Shown: positions 7,896 to 16,945, counted from the stretch's first letter. The stretch is 64,000 nt of DNA from Rhodococcus qingshengii (GCF_021025955.1 NZ_JAJNCL010000010.1:124001-188000), one strand, 5' to 3'. Program-made: numbers and translations. The notes: generated by a model from the letters alone, not told the origin.

Positions 7896-8465
7896 TCACC
7901 CGTCGAGCAGCTTTTGCACCAGCGGTGCGTACAGCGCAACCACCTCGTCCTGGGTGCCGGTGGCATGGCCGGCCATCATCCGTCGGCGCATGATCGCCAC
8001 TCCGACCACCATCGACATCGCCAGTTCCGCGCGCAATCTCGCGTCGGGGCCGGACAGACGAGCGGCGAGGGTGTCGATCATCTGCGTCGAATAGTTCTCG
8101 CGCAGCTTGCGGTTGCTCTCTTCACTGACGCCGCTCATGAACAACAAGCTCATGGACAGCGGCTTGTACGACTCCAGCGGCTTGGTGAACAGCGAGACCA
8201 TGCGCTCGCCGAGCGAGTCGTTCGGTGCGTCGAAGACCGTGACCGCCGCTGCCCGGAAGTCGACCAACTCGTCGTACAACTGCTCTTTGGAACCGAAGTA
8301 CTTGATGATCAGCGGAGCGCTGACGCCTGCGTCTTCGGCGATGTCCTTGAGCGTGATTTCGCGGTACGGCCGAGTCGCGAATGCTTTCCCGGCCGACGCG
8401 ATGATCTGCGCACGCGTCTGCTCGGACGTACGACGCACCTGCTGACCTTGCTCCGTGCCGCTCAT
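7896..8465 (-). CDS. TetR family regulator of the adjacent MFS pump
   Basis: A 189-residue TetR protein with the N-terminal helix-turn-helix EITLKDIAEDAGVSAPLIIKYFGSKEQL. The ATG at 8465 overlaps the recR stop by one base (TGATG), so it can be translated by coupling from recR. It is followed by the paired dyads and the MFS gene, the usual repressor-operator-pump order. The inducer cannot be predicted. Because it reads from the recR unit, the operators probably control mainly the MFS gene. Confidence 0.85.
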   Translation of the reverse strand: MSGTEQGQQVRRTSEQTRAQIIASAGKAFATRPYREITLKDIAEDAGVSAPLIIKYFGSKEQLYDELVDFRAAAVTVFDAPNDSLGERMVSLFTKPLESYKPLSMSLLFMSGVSEESNRKLRENYSTQMIDTLAARLSGPDARLRAELAMSMVVGVAIMRRRMMAGHATGTQDEVVALYAPLVQKLLDG

Positions 8466-9085
8466 CAAGCGTTCCGCGACAATTCGCGACGGCCGGACAA
8501 TGCGCGACCCAACGTCAACTCGTCGGCGAATTCGAGATCGCCACCCATCGGAAGACCCGAAGCCAACCGAGACACCGTGAGCCCCGGAATGTCTCTCATC
8601 ATGCGAACGAGATAGGTAGCTGTCGCCTCACCCTCCGTGTTGGGATCGGTGGCGATGATGACCTCGGACACGTCGACGCCGTCCTCCTGATTTGCGATGC
8701 GAGCCAACAACTCCCGAATGCGCAACTGGTCAGGCCCGATCCCCGAGAGCGGATTGAGCGCACCGCCGAGCACGTGATAGCGACCCTTGAACTCACGGGT
8801 GCGCTCGACGGCCTGGACGTCCTTCGGTTCCTCCACGACGCAGATCACCGTGCGATCGCGACGTGCGTCGGCGCAGATGCGGCACTTCTCCTGATCGGAC
8901 ACAGTTCCGCACACCGTGCAGAACTGAACACCGTCACGGATGCGCTGCAATGCATTTTTCAAACGGTCGATCTCGGGAGGCTCCACGGAGAGCAGGTGAA
9001 AGGCGATGCGTTGAGCGCTCTTCGGCCCGACTCCGGGAAGCTTCCCGAGTTCGTCGATCAGATCCTGAACCGGACCTTCGTACAC
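8465..9085 (-). CDS. recR: Recombination protein RecR
   Basis: A 206-residue RecR: helix-hairpin-helix region ([20 protein letters not shown]), four-cysteine zinc finger ([16 protein letters not shown] at ~56-71), Toprim domain ([15 protein letters not shown]) and the C-terminal [20 protein letters not shown]. It acts with RecO and RecF in loading RecA at gaps. The start is GTG 9085, 12 bp after the ebfC stop, the classical ebfC-recR pair. Here a TetR-MFS pair has been added downstream. Confidence 0.97.
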   Translation of the reverse strand: MYEGPVQDLIDELGKLPGVGPKSAQRIAFHLLSVEPPEIDRLKNALQRIRDGVQFCTVCGTVSDQEKCRICADARRDRTVICVVEEPKDVQAVERTREFKGRYHVLGGALNPLSGIGPDQLRIRELLARIANQEDGVDVSEVIIATDPNTEGEATATYLVRMMRDIPGLTVSRLASGLPMGGDLEFADELTLGRALSGRRELSRNA

Positions 9086-9097
9086 GCGTTCTCGTTT

Positions 9098-9436
9098 CTA
9101 GAAGCCGGGGAGACCGGGAAGGCCTCCGCCGAGTCCGCCGGCCAACGGGCCGAGCTTCTCAGCAGCGACTTCCTGCGCCTTGCGCGAAGCGTCCTCGATC
9201 GCGCCGATCACCAGATCCTGCAGCGTCTCGACGTCTTCGGGGTCGACGACCTTGGGATCGATCTGCAGACCGACAACCTCGCCGGTGCCTTTGACCGTGG
9301 CGACAACCAGTCCGCCACCGGCCTGACCGGTCACTTCGGCCTGAGCCATTTCCTGCTGCGCCGCCATCAATTGCTGCTGCATCTGCTGAGCCTGAGCCAA
9401 CAGAGCAGACATGTCGGGTGCTCCACCTGGTTGCAC
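9098..9436 (-). CDS. ebfC: YbaB/EbfC nucleoid-associated protein
   Basis: A 112-residue YbaB/EbfC family DNA-binding protein: Met/Gln-rich coiled N-terminal helix ([22 protein letters not shown]), the [14 protein letters not shown] strand region, and a Gly/Leu-rich tail. The start is GTG 9436, with AAAGGA ahead of it. It is co-transcribed with recR. In many bacteria dnaX precedes this pair; here dnaX is at 20.7-23 kb, as in mycobacteria. Confidence 0.95.
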   Translation of the reverse strand: MQPGGAPDMSALLAQAQQMQQQLMAAQQEMAQAEVTGQAGGGLVVATVKGTGEVVGLQIDPKVVDPEDVETLQDLVIGAIEDASRKAQEVAAEKLGPLAGGLGGGLPGLPGF

Positions 9437-9545
9437 GAGCGGTCCTTTCTACAGAGTTATCCCCACCAGCGTAGTCGGTGCGCGCTACCGTGAGCGGGTG
9501 CGCCGGAACCAGTCAGACACCGTAAAACCGTCAAGAGGGTCAAAC

Positions 9546-10361
9546 ATGGCATCACGTGTGTTCCGCTCGACCGCCCTCATTGCCGTAGTCGGGGCCGGGC
9601 TTCTGAGCGCCGCGTGCACGATTCCCACCGAGACTACCGACGCCACGGCGCCCGAGGCCACGACTTCGGTCGAGGTGTCTCCGCTCAGCACTGTCGCCGC
9701 TGACATCCCCGCAGCGCTCACCGGCAAGGTCGTCTTCCTCGATCCCGGGCACAGCGGGGCGAACGACGACAGCATCAACACCCAGGTCCCCACGGGCCGC
9801 GGCGGCACCAAGAACTGCCAGACCACCGGCACCAACACCGATGCCGGGTTCCCTGAACACACCTTCAACTGGGAAGTCGCGAGCCTGGTCAAGAGCGAAC
9901 TCGAAGGCCAAGGCGCCACAGTAGTCCTGAGTCGACCGGACGACGTCAGCGTCGGATCGTGCGTCGACGCACGCGCCGAAGCTGCCAATTCCTCCGGCGC
10001 CGACGTGGTGGTGAGCATTCACGCGGACGGCGCAGCAGCCGGGGCCGAAGGCTTCCACGTCTGCTACTCCGCGCCCCCGCTGAACACGGTGCAGGCCGGC
10101 CCGTCCGTCGCCTTTGCCGAAACCATGCGCGACTCACTCGTCACCGCCGGGCTCACCCCGTCGACCTACATCGGTGACGGCGGGTTGGCACCACGCGCCG
10201 ATCTGACGGGACTCAATCTGTCGCAGCGGCCGTCGATTCTGGTCGAACTCGGCAACATGCGAAATGCCGACGAGGCAGCGCGCATGACGAGCCCGGACGG
10301 TCAGCAGGAGTATGCAGCCGCCGTCACCAGCGGAGTCACGGCCTTCCTGACAACCCCCTGA
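9546..10361 (+). CDS. N-acetylmuramoyl-L-alanine amidase (Amidase_3), probable lipoprotein
   Basis: A 271-residue protein with a lipoprotein-type signal (LLSAAC lipobox, Cys at ~24), a Thr/Ala-rich linker, then an Amidase_3 zinc domain: FLDPGHSG (first ligand), a conserved Glu in EHTFNWEVA, VVSIHADG (second His) and the catalytic-type VELGNMRNADEA. It cleaves the amide between MurNAc and L-Ala in peptidoglycan. Position next to ebfC-recR corresponds to Rv3717 (Ami1) of M. tuberculosis. Start ATG 9546. It is divergent from ebfC. Confidence 0.93.
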   Translation: MASRVFRSTALIAVVGAGLLSAACTIPTETTDATAPEATTSVEVSPLSTVAADIPAALTGKVVFLDPGHSGANDDSINTQVPTGRGGTKNCQTTGTNTDAGFPEHTFNWEVASLVKSELEGQGATVVLSRPDDVSVGSCVDARAEAANSSGADVVVSIHADGAAAGAEGFHVCYSAPPLNTVQAGPSVAFAETMRDSLVTAGLTPSTYIGDGGLAPRADLTGLNLSQRPSILVELGNMRNADEAARMTSPDGQQEYAAAVTSGVTAFLTTP

Positions 10362-10445
10362 CCTGGCTTCTGTGGAGAAATCCCGCTTGTCCACAGGAAT
10401 ATCGGCACTGCTCCGGTGGCACGTTCGCCTGGATACGGTTCTGCC

Positions 10446-10742
10446 ATGGGGCCGATACTTCAGGTAGACATCGCTGCGTTGCAGCAACTTTCGGCTGATC
10501 TGTCTCGAATCGCAGATCAGATCTCAGGGATCGACTCCGCTAGCCCGATTTTCGAAGCCGCGACGGGGCTGGATTCGTCCGCTGTCATGGCTGTATCGAC
10601 GGAAAATGCCGGCGTCATCGCCGACGCCTACCGGCACCTGGCTACGCAATTGGGGCTCGTGGCGTCCGGAACCGCTGCTGCAGCAGGTCGGTATGACGCT
10701 ACCGAGGCCGAAGTGGTGTCCGAACTGCGCGGAGACTACTGA
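10446..10742 (+). CDS. Small WXG100/DUF2580-like helical protein
   Basis: A 98-residue, mostly helical protein (ILQVDIAALQQLSADLSRIADQI..., then SAVMAVSTENAGVIADAYRHLATQLGLVASGTAAAAGRYDATEAEV) of the type annotated as ESX/EspC-like or DUF2580, which are type VII secretion substrates or chaperone partners in actinobacteria. It has no signal peptide. Its TGA overlaps the ATG of the next gene (TGATG), so the two are a translationally coupled pair. No ESX core genes are in the window. Confidence 0.7.
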   Translation: MGPILQVDIAALQQLSADLSRIADQISGIDSASPIFEAATGLDSSAVMAVSTENAGVIADAYRHLATQLGLVASGTAAAAGRYDATEAEVVSELRGDY

Positions 10743-12253
10743 TGCGGCCCAACATCTCTCAGCTTCGCGCGTGGTCACCGGAGCAACTACGTGCCTGCGC
10801 TTCGAAACTGATCGAAATCGACCGGCAGATCGAAGTTCTCGGCAATGACGCCGGACGCAGAATCGACGCCGTCCACGAATTCTGGCAGGGACAAGCGTCG
10901 AGCGCGGCGGCAGTGCTGTGGTCTGGCATCTCACTTTCCTCGTCTCGGCTGTCGATTGCGGTTCGCGTAGTTGCGGATCTGTATGGCGGAGCGGCCAATA
11001 CGATTGGCGTGGCGCGAAAATCAGTTCTGGATCTGATCGAGGAGGCGACTCTCGAACACGGCTTGACTGTGTCAGACAGTGGAGCTGTATCGGCACCTGA
11101 GGCGAAGCAGCCCTGGAATTTGGCCGACGTCATGCAAGATTCCGAAAATGCCACGGCTGCAAAGATTTTCCAGCAGAAGATCTCCACTGCATTGACGGCA
11201 CTCGACGACGACGACAACCGGGCCGCGACTGCTCTGGGTGAGGCATTCCGGGAGATCGGATCGCTCCTTGGCGATCGGCCTGATCGCCTCAACCACACTG
11301 TCGTCGATATCCTCGATGGGAGGTCGACACTCCCCGGGACATCAACGGAGCTACATCGACTCTGGGAATCGCTCACTCCCGACGAGAAAGACGCGTTAGC
11401 GAGGTGGGATCCGTCCATCGGGAGCCACAACGGCCTTCCCGCTCTCGACCGGGACTACTACAACCGGCGGTACCTCGCTGCGCTCGAGCAGTTGCCGGAT
11501 CGAACGGTAGCCGCCGAATATGCGGCCGTGCGCGGCGAACTTCGACCGGACACGTTCCTTCTCTCCGTCACGGATGCGCACGCCGTCGTGGCAGTCGGTA
11601 ATCCCGATGCCGCCGACAACGTCGCAACACTGGTTCCCGGAACCGGCTCCGGGCTCTCGGGCGTCGGCGGCGATCTGCAACGAACCAAGGCCATGTACGA
11701 CGCGGCGGTCAGGGCGGCACCAACGGAAGCCACATCAGTGATCCTGTGGTCCGGATACGACGCTCCCCCAGGCATTCCCGACGCAGCCTCGGATCGCTAC
11801 GCCAACTCCGCGGCGCCGAGGCTGGACAGCTTCCAGGACGGCTTACGCAGCTCGCATGACGGTCCGCCGTCGCACAACGTGGTGATCGGCCATTCCTACG
11901 GCAGCACCGTCGTCGGTACCGCGACTACCCGTGGCGCTTCTCTCGACGTCGACGAACTGGTATTTGTCGCAAGCCCGGGAGTCGATGCCGAGCGTGTGAA
12001 CGAACTGAGCCTGGACGGCGTCGACTCCTCCGAGATATCGCGTCGTGTTCATTCGACGACGGCCTTCTGGGATCCGGTCCAATTAATACCTAAGATCCTC
12101 GGAGTCCACGGATTCGACCCGTCGGATCCGGAATTCGGCGCGCAGGTATTCACCGGATCACCCGGGGAGCCTGGTTTCGGAGTTCACAGCGATTACTGGG
12201 AAAGCGGAAACCCCGCACTCACCGAGTTGGGGCAGATCATTACCGGCGCATGA
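10742..12253 (+). CDS. WXG-domain plus alpha/beta hydrolase (Abhydrolase_8) protein
   Basis: A 503-residue protein. Residues ~1-110 are a helical region with a WXG-like turn (FWQGQASSAA). Residues ~190-503 form an alpha/beta hydrolase of the PF06259 type: VVIGHSYGSTVVG with nucleophile Ser385, a probable acid in the DVDELVFVASPGVDAE region, and the candidate catalytic His in GVHSDYWE near the C-terminus. It resembles actinobacterial secreted or ESX-associated esterases. Coupled to the small WXG-like gene upstream, it forms an effector-partner style pair. It interrupts the amidase/SRPBCC adjacency expected from M. tuberculosis, hinting at insertion. The substrate is unknown. Confidence 0.8.
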   Translation: MRPNISQLRAWSPEQLRACASKLIEIDRQIEVLGNDAGRRIDAVHEFWQGQASSAAAVLWSGISLSSSRLSIAVRVVADLYGGAANTIGVARKSVLDLIEEATLEHGLTVSDSGAVSAPEAKQPWNLADVMQDSENATAAKIFQQKISTALTALDDDDNRAATALGEAFREIGSLLGDRPDRLNHTVVDILDGRSTLPGTSTELHRLWESLTPDEKDALARWDPSIGSHNGLPALDRDYYNRRYLAALEQLPDRTVAAEYAAVRGELRPDTFLLSVTDAHAVVAVGNPDAADNVATLVPGTGSGLSGVGGDLQRTKAMYDAAVRAAPTEATSVILWSGYDAPPGIPDAASDRYANSAAPRLDSFQDGLRSSHDGPPSHNVVIGHSYGSTVVGTATTRGASLDVDELVFVASPGVDAERVNELSLDGVDSSEISRRVHSTTAFWDPVQLIPKILGVHGFDPSDPEFGAQVFTGSPGEPGFGVHSDYWESGNPALTELGQIITGA

Positions 12254-12293
12254 AAGATGGCGCCGCACCGGTGAAGGTACGACGCCATCTTTC
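12252..12293. terminator. Bidirectional hairpin between convergent genes
   Basis: The 11-bp perfect stem GAAAGATGGCG / CGCCATCTTTC, with a 20-base loop, lies between the hydrolase stop and the convergent SRPBCC stop. It overlaps the hydrolase TGA and can serve both strands. Confidence 0.8.
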
Positions 12294-12308
12294 GAGATGC
12301 AGAATCAG

Positions 12309-12743
12309 CTAGACCAGTTCGCGCTTGAGGTTGTCCAGGACCTGGGTCTGGATGCGCTGCAGACCCTTCGGAGCGAAGGTGCGCTCGAAGAACCCGCCGA
12401 TTCCGGTGGCACCCTGCCACTGGGTGAGCGTCGTAACCGTCGTTCCGGTGCCGTTGGGGGCAACGGTCCAGGTGGTGACGAGACTGGAGTTGGCGTCCTT
12501 CTCGGTGATGACGTTGCCGTCGACCGTCACTGTGGCCTTGACGTTGCGCGAGCGCTTTTCCGTCGCCTTGAGCGTCCACTGCGCGACGGTTCCGTCACCC
12601 TGGCCGCCTTCGACAACCTTGTAGTCGAGGTACTGCTCGGACAGGATTCGCGGGCGAACCGTCTCGTAGTCCGAGAGCGCCGCGAGCACCTTGTCGGGTG
12701 CTGCTGTGACGACTATCGAACTCATTGCATTGACCTGACCCAT
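12309..12743 (-). CDS. SRPBCC/polyketide cyclase-like lipid-binding protein
   Basis: A 144-residue START-like protein (IVVTAAPDKVLAALSDYETVRPRIL..., then TTLTQWQGATGIGGFFERTFAPKGL), an alpha/beta cavity fold that binds hydrophobic ligands. It occupies the position of Rv3718c, a conserved protein of unknown function. The start ATG 12743 is preceded by AAGGAG at ~11 bases. A second ATG at 12725 is possible. Confidence 0.85.
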   Translation of the reverse strand: MGQVNAMSSIVVTAAPDKVLAALSDYETVRPRILSEQYLDYKVVEGGQGDGTVAQWTLKATEKRSRNVKATVTVDGNVITEKDANSSLVTTWTVAPNGTGTTVTTLTQWQGATGIGGFFERTFAPKGLQRIQTQVLDNLKRELV

Positions 12744-12995
12744 ATGCCCTACGTCTCCTTGCTCGACCAACGCGGCGCGATACCGCGAATGACTCTCGAA
12801 TCCGCACCTCGAACTGCGCAGACATTCCTTTCCATATTGCCTGTCCCGCCCCGGTATCTCGACAATCTGCCCTTTCCTGTGAGCTGGTTCACCTGTTGGC
12901 GCATTTATCGAGTTCGTTTGCAACAACTCGATCAAATTCGGGCATTAAGGCCCCTCCAGATAGCTTGCACGCGCAACTACCGATAGCGTCAGGGT

Positions 12996-14483
12996 GTGAC
13001 TCTCTCGTTCAATGGGGTAGTTCAGAAGTTCGATCGAATCCGGACAAAGCAAGGCCCGGGTTCCGATGCTGCGCGCGAAATGGGGTTCGAGCAGCACAGA
13101 GAAGGCGTCGAACGCCTACTCGCGTCATACCGCGCCATTCCCGCCGATGCTTCTGTACGCCTGGCAAAGAAGACATCCAATCTGTTCCGCGCTCGCGCCA
13201 AGACGTCGGCCCCCGGCCTCGACGTCAGCGGTCTGGCCGGTGTCATCGCCGTCGATGCGCAGGCGCGCACCGCCGACGTCGCCGGCATGTGCACCTACGA
13301 AGACCTCGTCGACGCGACACTGCCCTACGGTTTGGCGCCATTGGTCGTGCCTCAGCTCAAGACCATCACCCTGGGCGGTGCGGTGACCGGCCTGGGCATC
13401 GAGTCCACCTCGTTCCGCAACGGCTTACCGCACGAGTCGGTACTTGAAATCGACGTACTGACCGGAAGCGGCGAGATCATCACCGCAACGCCGGAAGGTG
13501 AACACGCCGAGCTTTTCTTCGGTTTCCCCAATTCCTATGGCACCCTTGGCTATTCGACGCGATTGAAGATCGCACTCGAACCCGTCGAGAAGTACGTCGC
13601 CTTGCGTCATGTGCGCTTCGATTCGCTGAAGAAGCTCGAAGAAACGATGGATCGCATCGTCACCGAGCGCGAGTACGACGGGATCGCCGTCGACTACCTC
13701 GACGGGGTGGTCTTCACCGATTCCGAGAGCTACCTCACACTCGGCGTGCAAACCGACGAGGAAGGCCCGGTCAGCGACTACACCGACCAGGACATCTTCT
13801 ACCGGTCGATCCAGCATCCGTCACTCACACAGCCCAAGACGGACCGCTTGACCATTCGGGACTACCTGTGGCGCTGGGACACCGACTGGTTCTGGTGCTC
13901 ACGGGCTTTCGGTGCACAGAACCCCAAGGTCAGGCGCTTCTGGCCCAAGCAGTACCTGCGCAGCAGCTTCTACTGGAAGCTGATCGCCCTCGACCACAAG
14001 TACGACATCGGAGATCGCCTCGAAAAGCGCAAGGGAAAGCCCCCGCGCGAACGCGTCGTCCAGGATGTCGAGGTACCCATCGAACGAACCGCGGACTTCG
14101 TCTCGTGGTTCCTCGAGGAAATTCCGATCGAACCACTGTGGTTGTGCCCGTTACGCCTACGTGAGCCCAGCCCGGCCGCTGCCTCCGCATCGCGGCCGTG
14201 GCCCCTCTACCCCCTCGAACCCAAGCGCACCTACGTCAACATCGGCTTCTGGTCTTCGGTGCCGATCGTTCCCGGCGAGCGCGAGGGGGCAGCAAATCGA
14301 CTGATCGAAGAAAAGGTCAGCGATTTCGACGGACACAAATCGCTCTACTCCGACTCCTACTACTCGAAGGAAGACTTCGAGGAGCTGTACTACGGCGGCG
14401 ACCGGTACATCGGACTCAAGGAACGCTACGACCCGAAATCCCGTTTATTGGATCTATTCTCTAAGGCGGTGCAACGTAAATGA
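12996..14483 (+). CDS. FAD-binding oxidoreductase (TmsA/Rv3719/DHCR24-like)
   Basis: A 495-residue FAD-linked oxidase: PCMH-type FAD domain at ~75-215 with VVPQLKTITLGGAVTGLGIESTSFRNG, and a long C-terminal substrate domain. It is paired by a 4-bp overlap with a SAM methyltransferase, the same arrangement as Rv3719-Rv3720 and as the TmsA/TmsB pair that makes 10-methyl branched fatty acids (methylation of an oleoyl chain, then flavin-dependent reduction). The start GTG 12996 has no Shine-Dalgarno and follows an ATAGCGT -10-like hexamer by ~6 bases, so the transcript may be leaderless. Which lipid it acts on is inference. Confidence 0.85.
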   Translation: MTLSFNGVVQKFDRIRTKQGPGSDAAREMGFEQHREGVERLLASYRAIPADASVRLAKKTSNLFRARAKTSAPGLDVSGLAGVIAVDAQARTADVAGMCTYEDLVDATLPYGLAPLVVPQLKTITLGGAVTGLGIESTSFRNGLPHESVLEIDVLTGSGEIITATPEGEHAELFFGFPNSYGTLGYSTRLKIALEPVEKYVALRHVRFDSLKKLEETMDRIVTEREYDGIAVDYLDGVVFTDSESYLTLGVQTDEEGPVSDYTDQDIFYRSIQHPSLTQPKTDRLTIRDYLWRWDTDWFWCSRAFGAQNPKVRRFWPKQYLRSSFYWKLIALDHKYDIGDRLEKRKGKPPRERVVQDVEVPIERTADFVSWFLEEIPIEPLWLCPLRLREPSPAAASASRPWPLYPLEPKRTYVNIGFWSSVPIVPGEREGAANRLIEEKVSDFDGHKSLYSDSYYSKEDFEELYYGGDRYIGLKERYDPKSRLLDLFSKAVQRK

Positions 14484-15781
14484 CCACGTTCAAAGACTCC
14501 AAAAGCCAGGACAAGCTCTCCATCGCAGAGATTCTCGAGACGCTTTCCGACGGCATGCTGCCGCTTCGATTCACCGCGTACGACGGCAGCACCGCCGGCC
14601 CCGAAGATGCCGACTACGGACTGCACCTCAAGTCGACTCGCGGAACCACTTATCTCGCAACGGCTCCCGGCGACCTCGGCATGGCCCGCGCGTACGTCTC
14701 CGGCGATCTCGAAGCCGAGGGTGTCCACCCCGGTGATCCGTACGAGATTCTGCGCATCATGGGCGACGAACTCCACCTCAAGCGCCCGTCGGCACTGACT
14801 CTCGCCAGCATCACGCGCTCGCTGGGCTGGGATCTGTTGCGGCCCATCGCCCCGCCGCCCCAGGAACATCTCCCTCGCTGGCGTCGCGTTGCAGAAGGAC
14901 TGCGTCACTCCAAGACTCGTGACGCCGAGGTCATCCACCATCACTACGACGTCTCCAACACCTTCTACGAGTACGTCCTCGGCCCGTCCATGACGTACAC
15001 CTGCGCCGCCTATGACAATGCGGAGCAGACCCTCGAAGAAGCCCAGGAGAACAAGTACCGCCTGGTGTTCGAGAAGCTCGGACTTCAGAAGGGTGATCGA
15101 CTTCTCGACATCGGCTGCGGCTGGGGCTCGATGGTTCGCTACGCGGCCAGGCGCGGCGTCAAGGTAATCGGCGTGACTCTCTCACGCGAACAGGCAGATT
15201 GGGCACAGAAGGCCATTGAAGACGAAGGTCTTGCCGATCTCGCGCAGGTCCGCTTCTCCGACTACCGCGACGTCGCGGAGACCGGATTCGACGCTGTGTC
15301 CTCGATCGGTCTGACCGAACACATCGGCGTCGGCAACTACCCGGCGTACTTCGAGTTCCTCAAGGGCAAGTTGCGCGAGGGTGGGCGTCTGCTCAACCAC
15401 TGCATCACCCGTCCGGACAACCGAAGCGGCGCCAAGGCAGGCGGATTCATCGACCGGTACGTCTTCCCCGACGGGGAGCTCACCGGATCGGGTCGCATCA
15501 TCTCCGAGATCCAGAACGTCGGTCTCGAGGTACGGCACGAGGAGAACCTTCGCGAGCACTACGCACTGACGCTCGCCGGATGGTGCCAGAACCTCGTCGA
15601 CAACTGGGACGCCTGCGTCGCCGAGGTCGGCGAAGGAACCGCACGCGTCTGGGGCCTGTACATGGCGGGTTCACGGCTCGGATTCGAGCGCAATGTCGTT
15701 CAGCTGCACCAGGTTCTGGCCGTCAAGCTCGGCCCCAAGGGTGAGGCGCACGTGCCGCTTCGCCCGTGGTGGAAGGCCTAG
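14480..15781 (+). CDS. Cyclopropane-fatty-acid synthase-like SAM methyltransferase (TmsB/Rv3720-like)
   Basis: A 433-residue protein. The N-terminal ~130 residues are the lipid-binding extension (LPLRFTAYDGS...). The methyltransferase core has HHYDVSNTFYEYVLGPSMTYTCAAY, the SAM motif LLDIGCGWGSM at ~208-218, and SIGLTEHIGVGNYPAYF, the last holding the bicarbonate/Glu signature of the family. It probably transfers a methyl group to a phospholipid acyl double bond. The ATG overlaps the flavoprotein stop as ATGA. A long perfect hairpin follows 10 bases after the stop. Confidence 0.88.
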   Translation: MTTFKDSKSQDKLSIAEILETLSDGMLPLRFTAYDGSTAGPEDADYGLHLKSTRGTTYLATAPGDLGMARAYVSGDLEAEGVHPGDPYEILRIMGDELHLKRPSALTLASITRSLGWDLLRPIAPPPQEHLPRWRRVAEGLRHSKTRDAEVIHHHYDVSNTFYEYVLGPSMTYTCAAYDNAEQTLEEAQENKYRLVFEKLGLQKGDRLLDIGCGWGSMVRYAARRGVKVIGVTLSREQADWAQKAIEDEGLADLAQVRFSDYRDVAETGFDAVSSIGLTEHIGVGNYPAYFEFLKGKLREGGRLLNHCITRPDNRSGAKAGGFIDRYVFPDGELTGSGRIISEIQNVGLEVRHEENLREHYALTLAGWCQNLVDNWDACVAEVGEGTARVWGLYMAGSRLGFERNVVQLHQVLAVKLGPKGEAHVPLRPWWKA

Positions 15782-15791
15782 GGGCACAGCC

Positions 15792-15837
15792 CCTGTGCGC
15801 CTTTTTGGTAGTCGGCACTACCAAAAAGGCGCACAGG
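15792..15837. terminator. Perfect 21-bp hairpin, GTGCGCCTTT family (copy 1)
   Basis: A 21-bp perfect inverted repeat with a 4-base loop (CGGC) sits between the methyltransferase and the convergent AbiEi-like gene. It starts CCTGTGCGCC and carries T5 and A5 tracts inside the stem, so it terminates on both strands. The last codons and stop of the AbiEi-like gene (APFW-stop) are encoded by the palindrome itself. Confidence 0.85.
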
Positions 15838-16855
15838 TGCCGCAGGCACCCGACTGCGTCCTCACCCAGCCTCCCCGCCGCAAGACCGTCTCCACTTCGT
15901 GTGCAACCTCGCATGGAGTCTTCATCACCTCGTCGAATCCGTAGACCAACCGCGGACGACCTGCCAGCTCTGCCGCATTGTCACGACGGCGATCACGGAA
16001 TGCCACCTCGGCCATGGAATGCGCCCACCGACCGTCGAGACGCACGATCAGCGGCACACCGACTTCGCTGTAGTCGCAATCCTCGTACAACGTGCGGCCG
16101 TCGACGCGAATCGGTGACTGACGTCTGGCCGACGGCAACCCGTGCACCCGCTCCACGTCGACCGGGTAGTGGTATTCGAGCGATGACTGCACCCCGTCTG
16201 CCAGGAGTCGTACCGCATCGGAAAGCGCACCCTTGAATCGATGCGGTGTTCGTTCGTCAATCCGACGGCGCACATCGTTCAACGGAATTCGCGCATTTGT
16301 CACTGTGGTGATGAGCGAAACATAGGCGCTTCGCGCTGTGGATTCGGCAGTCGCAAGATCAATCGCGGTATCAGCCCGCGACGTTCGAGGTATGACTGAC
16401 GGCACACTGATGTATCGGTGAGCTCGGGATCGGTGGACGACTACCCCGGGGTGAACCACGCCGCCCACTCTGACAAGCGCTCCTGACGTTCGCGCTGGAA
16501 CTCGGCGGATTGTCGCGGACTGACAGCGAGCGGACTTGCCATAGGGCACGGTGACATGGACTGGCTTGTCTGCGTCGATGCGACGCATTCCCCATTCCTC
16601 AGCTGCAGTGTCGTGGCTCAGAATCGCCTGCGGGCCACCGTAAAGCCAAGCGGCGTTCAGGATCATTTCTCTGGTCAGCGGGCCAGCGGTCACTGCATAC
16701 ACGCCTTGTAGAACGCGCTGCCATTCGCCGCGGTCCAGGAAGTTCCGCAGCGTGCCTCGGTTGTACCCGAATGACGAGAGTTGCTGTTGCCGTATCAGAC
16801 CGGATTGCGCATCGAGAATCCGGAGAAACTCGCTTCCACCATGGGACGTAGTCAT
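15818..16855 (-). CDS. AbiEi-like antitoxin-domain / DUF559-like protein
   Basis: A 345-residue protein. The N-terminal ~90 residues are an AbiEi-type winged helix (GLIRQQQLSSFGYNRGTLRNFLDRGEWQRVLQGVYAV), followed by a middle AbiEi domain. A C-terminal Vsr/DUF559-like region (LYEDCDYSEVGVPLIVRLDGRWAH...RDRRRDNAAEL) closes it. In related actinobacterial proteins as I know them, the C-terminal motif reads VELDG; here the Glu position is Arg, so nuclease activity may be lost. No AbiEii toxin gene is adjacent, so it is an orphan. It is flanked on both sides by members of one hairpin family. Start ATG 16855; no clear ribosome site. Confidence 0.7.
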   Translation of the reverse strand: MTTSHGGSEFLRILDAQSGLIRQQQLSSFGYNRGTLRNFLDRGEWQRVLQGVYAVTAGPLTREMILNAAWLYGGPQAILSHDTAAEEWGMRRIDADKPVHVTVPYGKSARCQSATIRRVPARTSGALVRVGGVVHPGVVVHRSRAHRYISVPSVIPRTSRADTAIDLATAESTARSAYVSLITTVTNARIPLNDVRRRIDERTPHRFKGALSDAVRLLADGVQSSLEYHYPVDVERVHGLPSARRQSPIRVDGRTLYEDCDYSEVGVPLIVRLDGRWAHSMAEVAFRDRRRDNAAELAGRPRLVYGFDEVMKTPCEVAHEVETVLRRGGWVRTQSGACGTCAPFW

Positions 16856-16945
16856 GGCACCAAGCGTCAGGTCGAACTCCGACAGGACTGACGTGAAATT
16901 CGCTGTCGAAGTTCGTCTGTGGATAACTCACAAATTGGGGAAAAG

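Noticed and set aside
10370..10396. Terminator hairpin after the amidase gene
   Set aside because: Only a 7-bp stem (CTGTGGA/TCCACAG) with a 13-base loop and no T-run; too weak to list.
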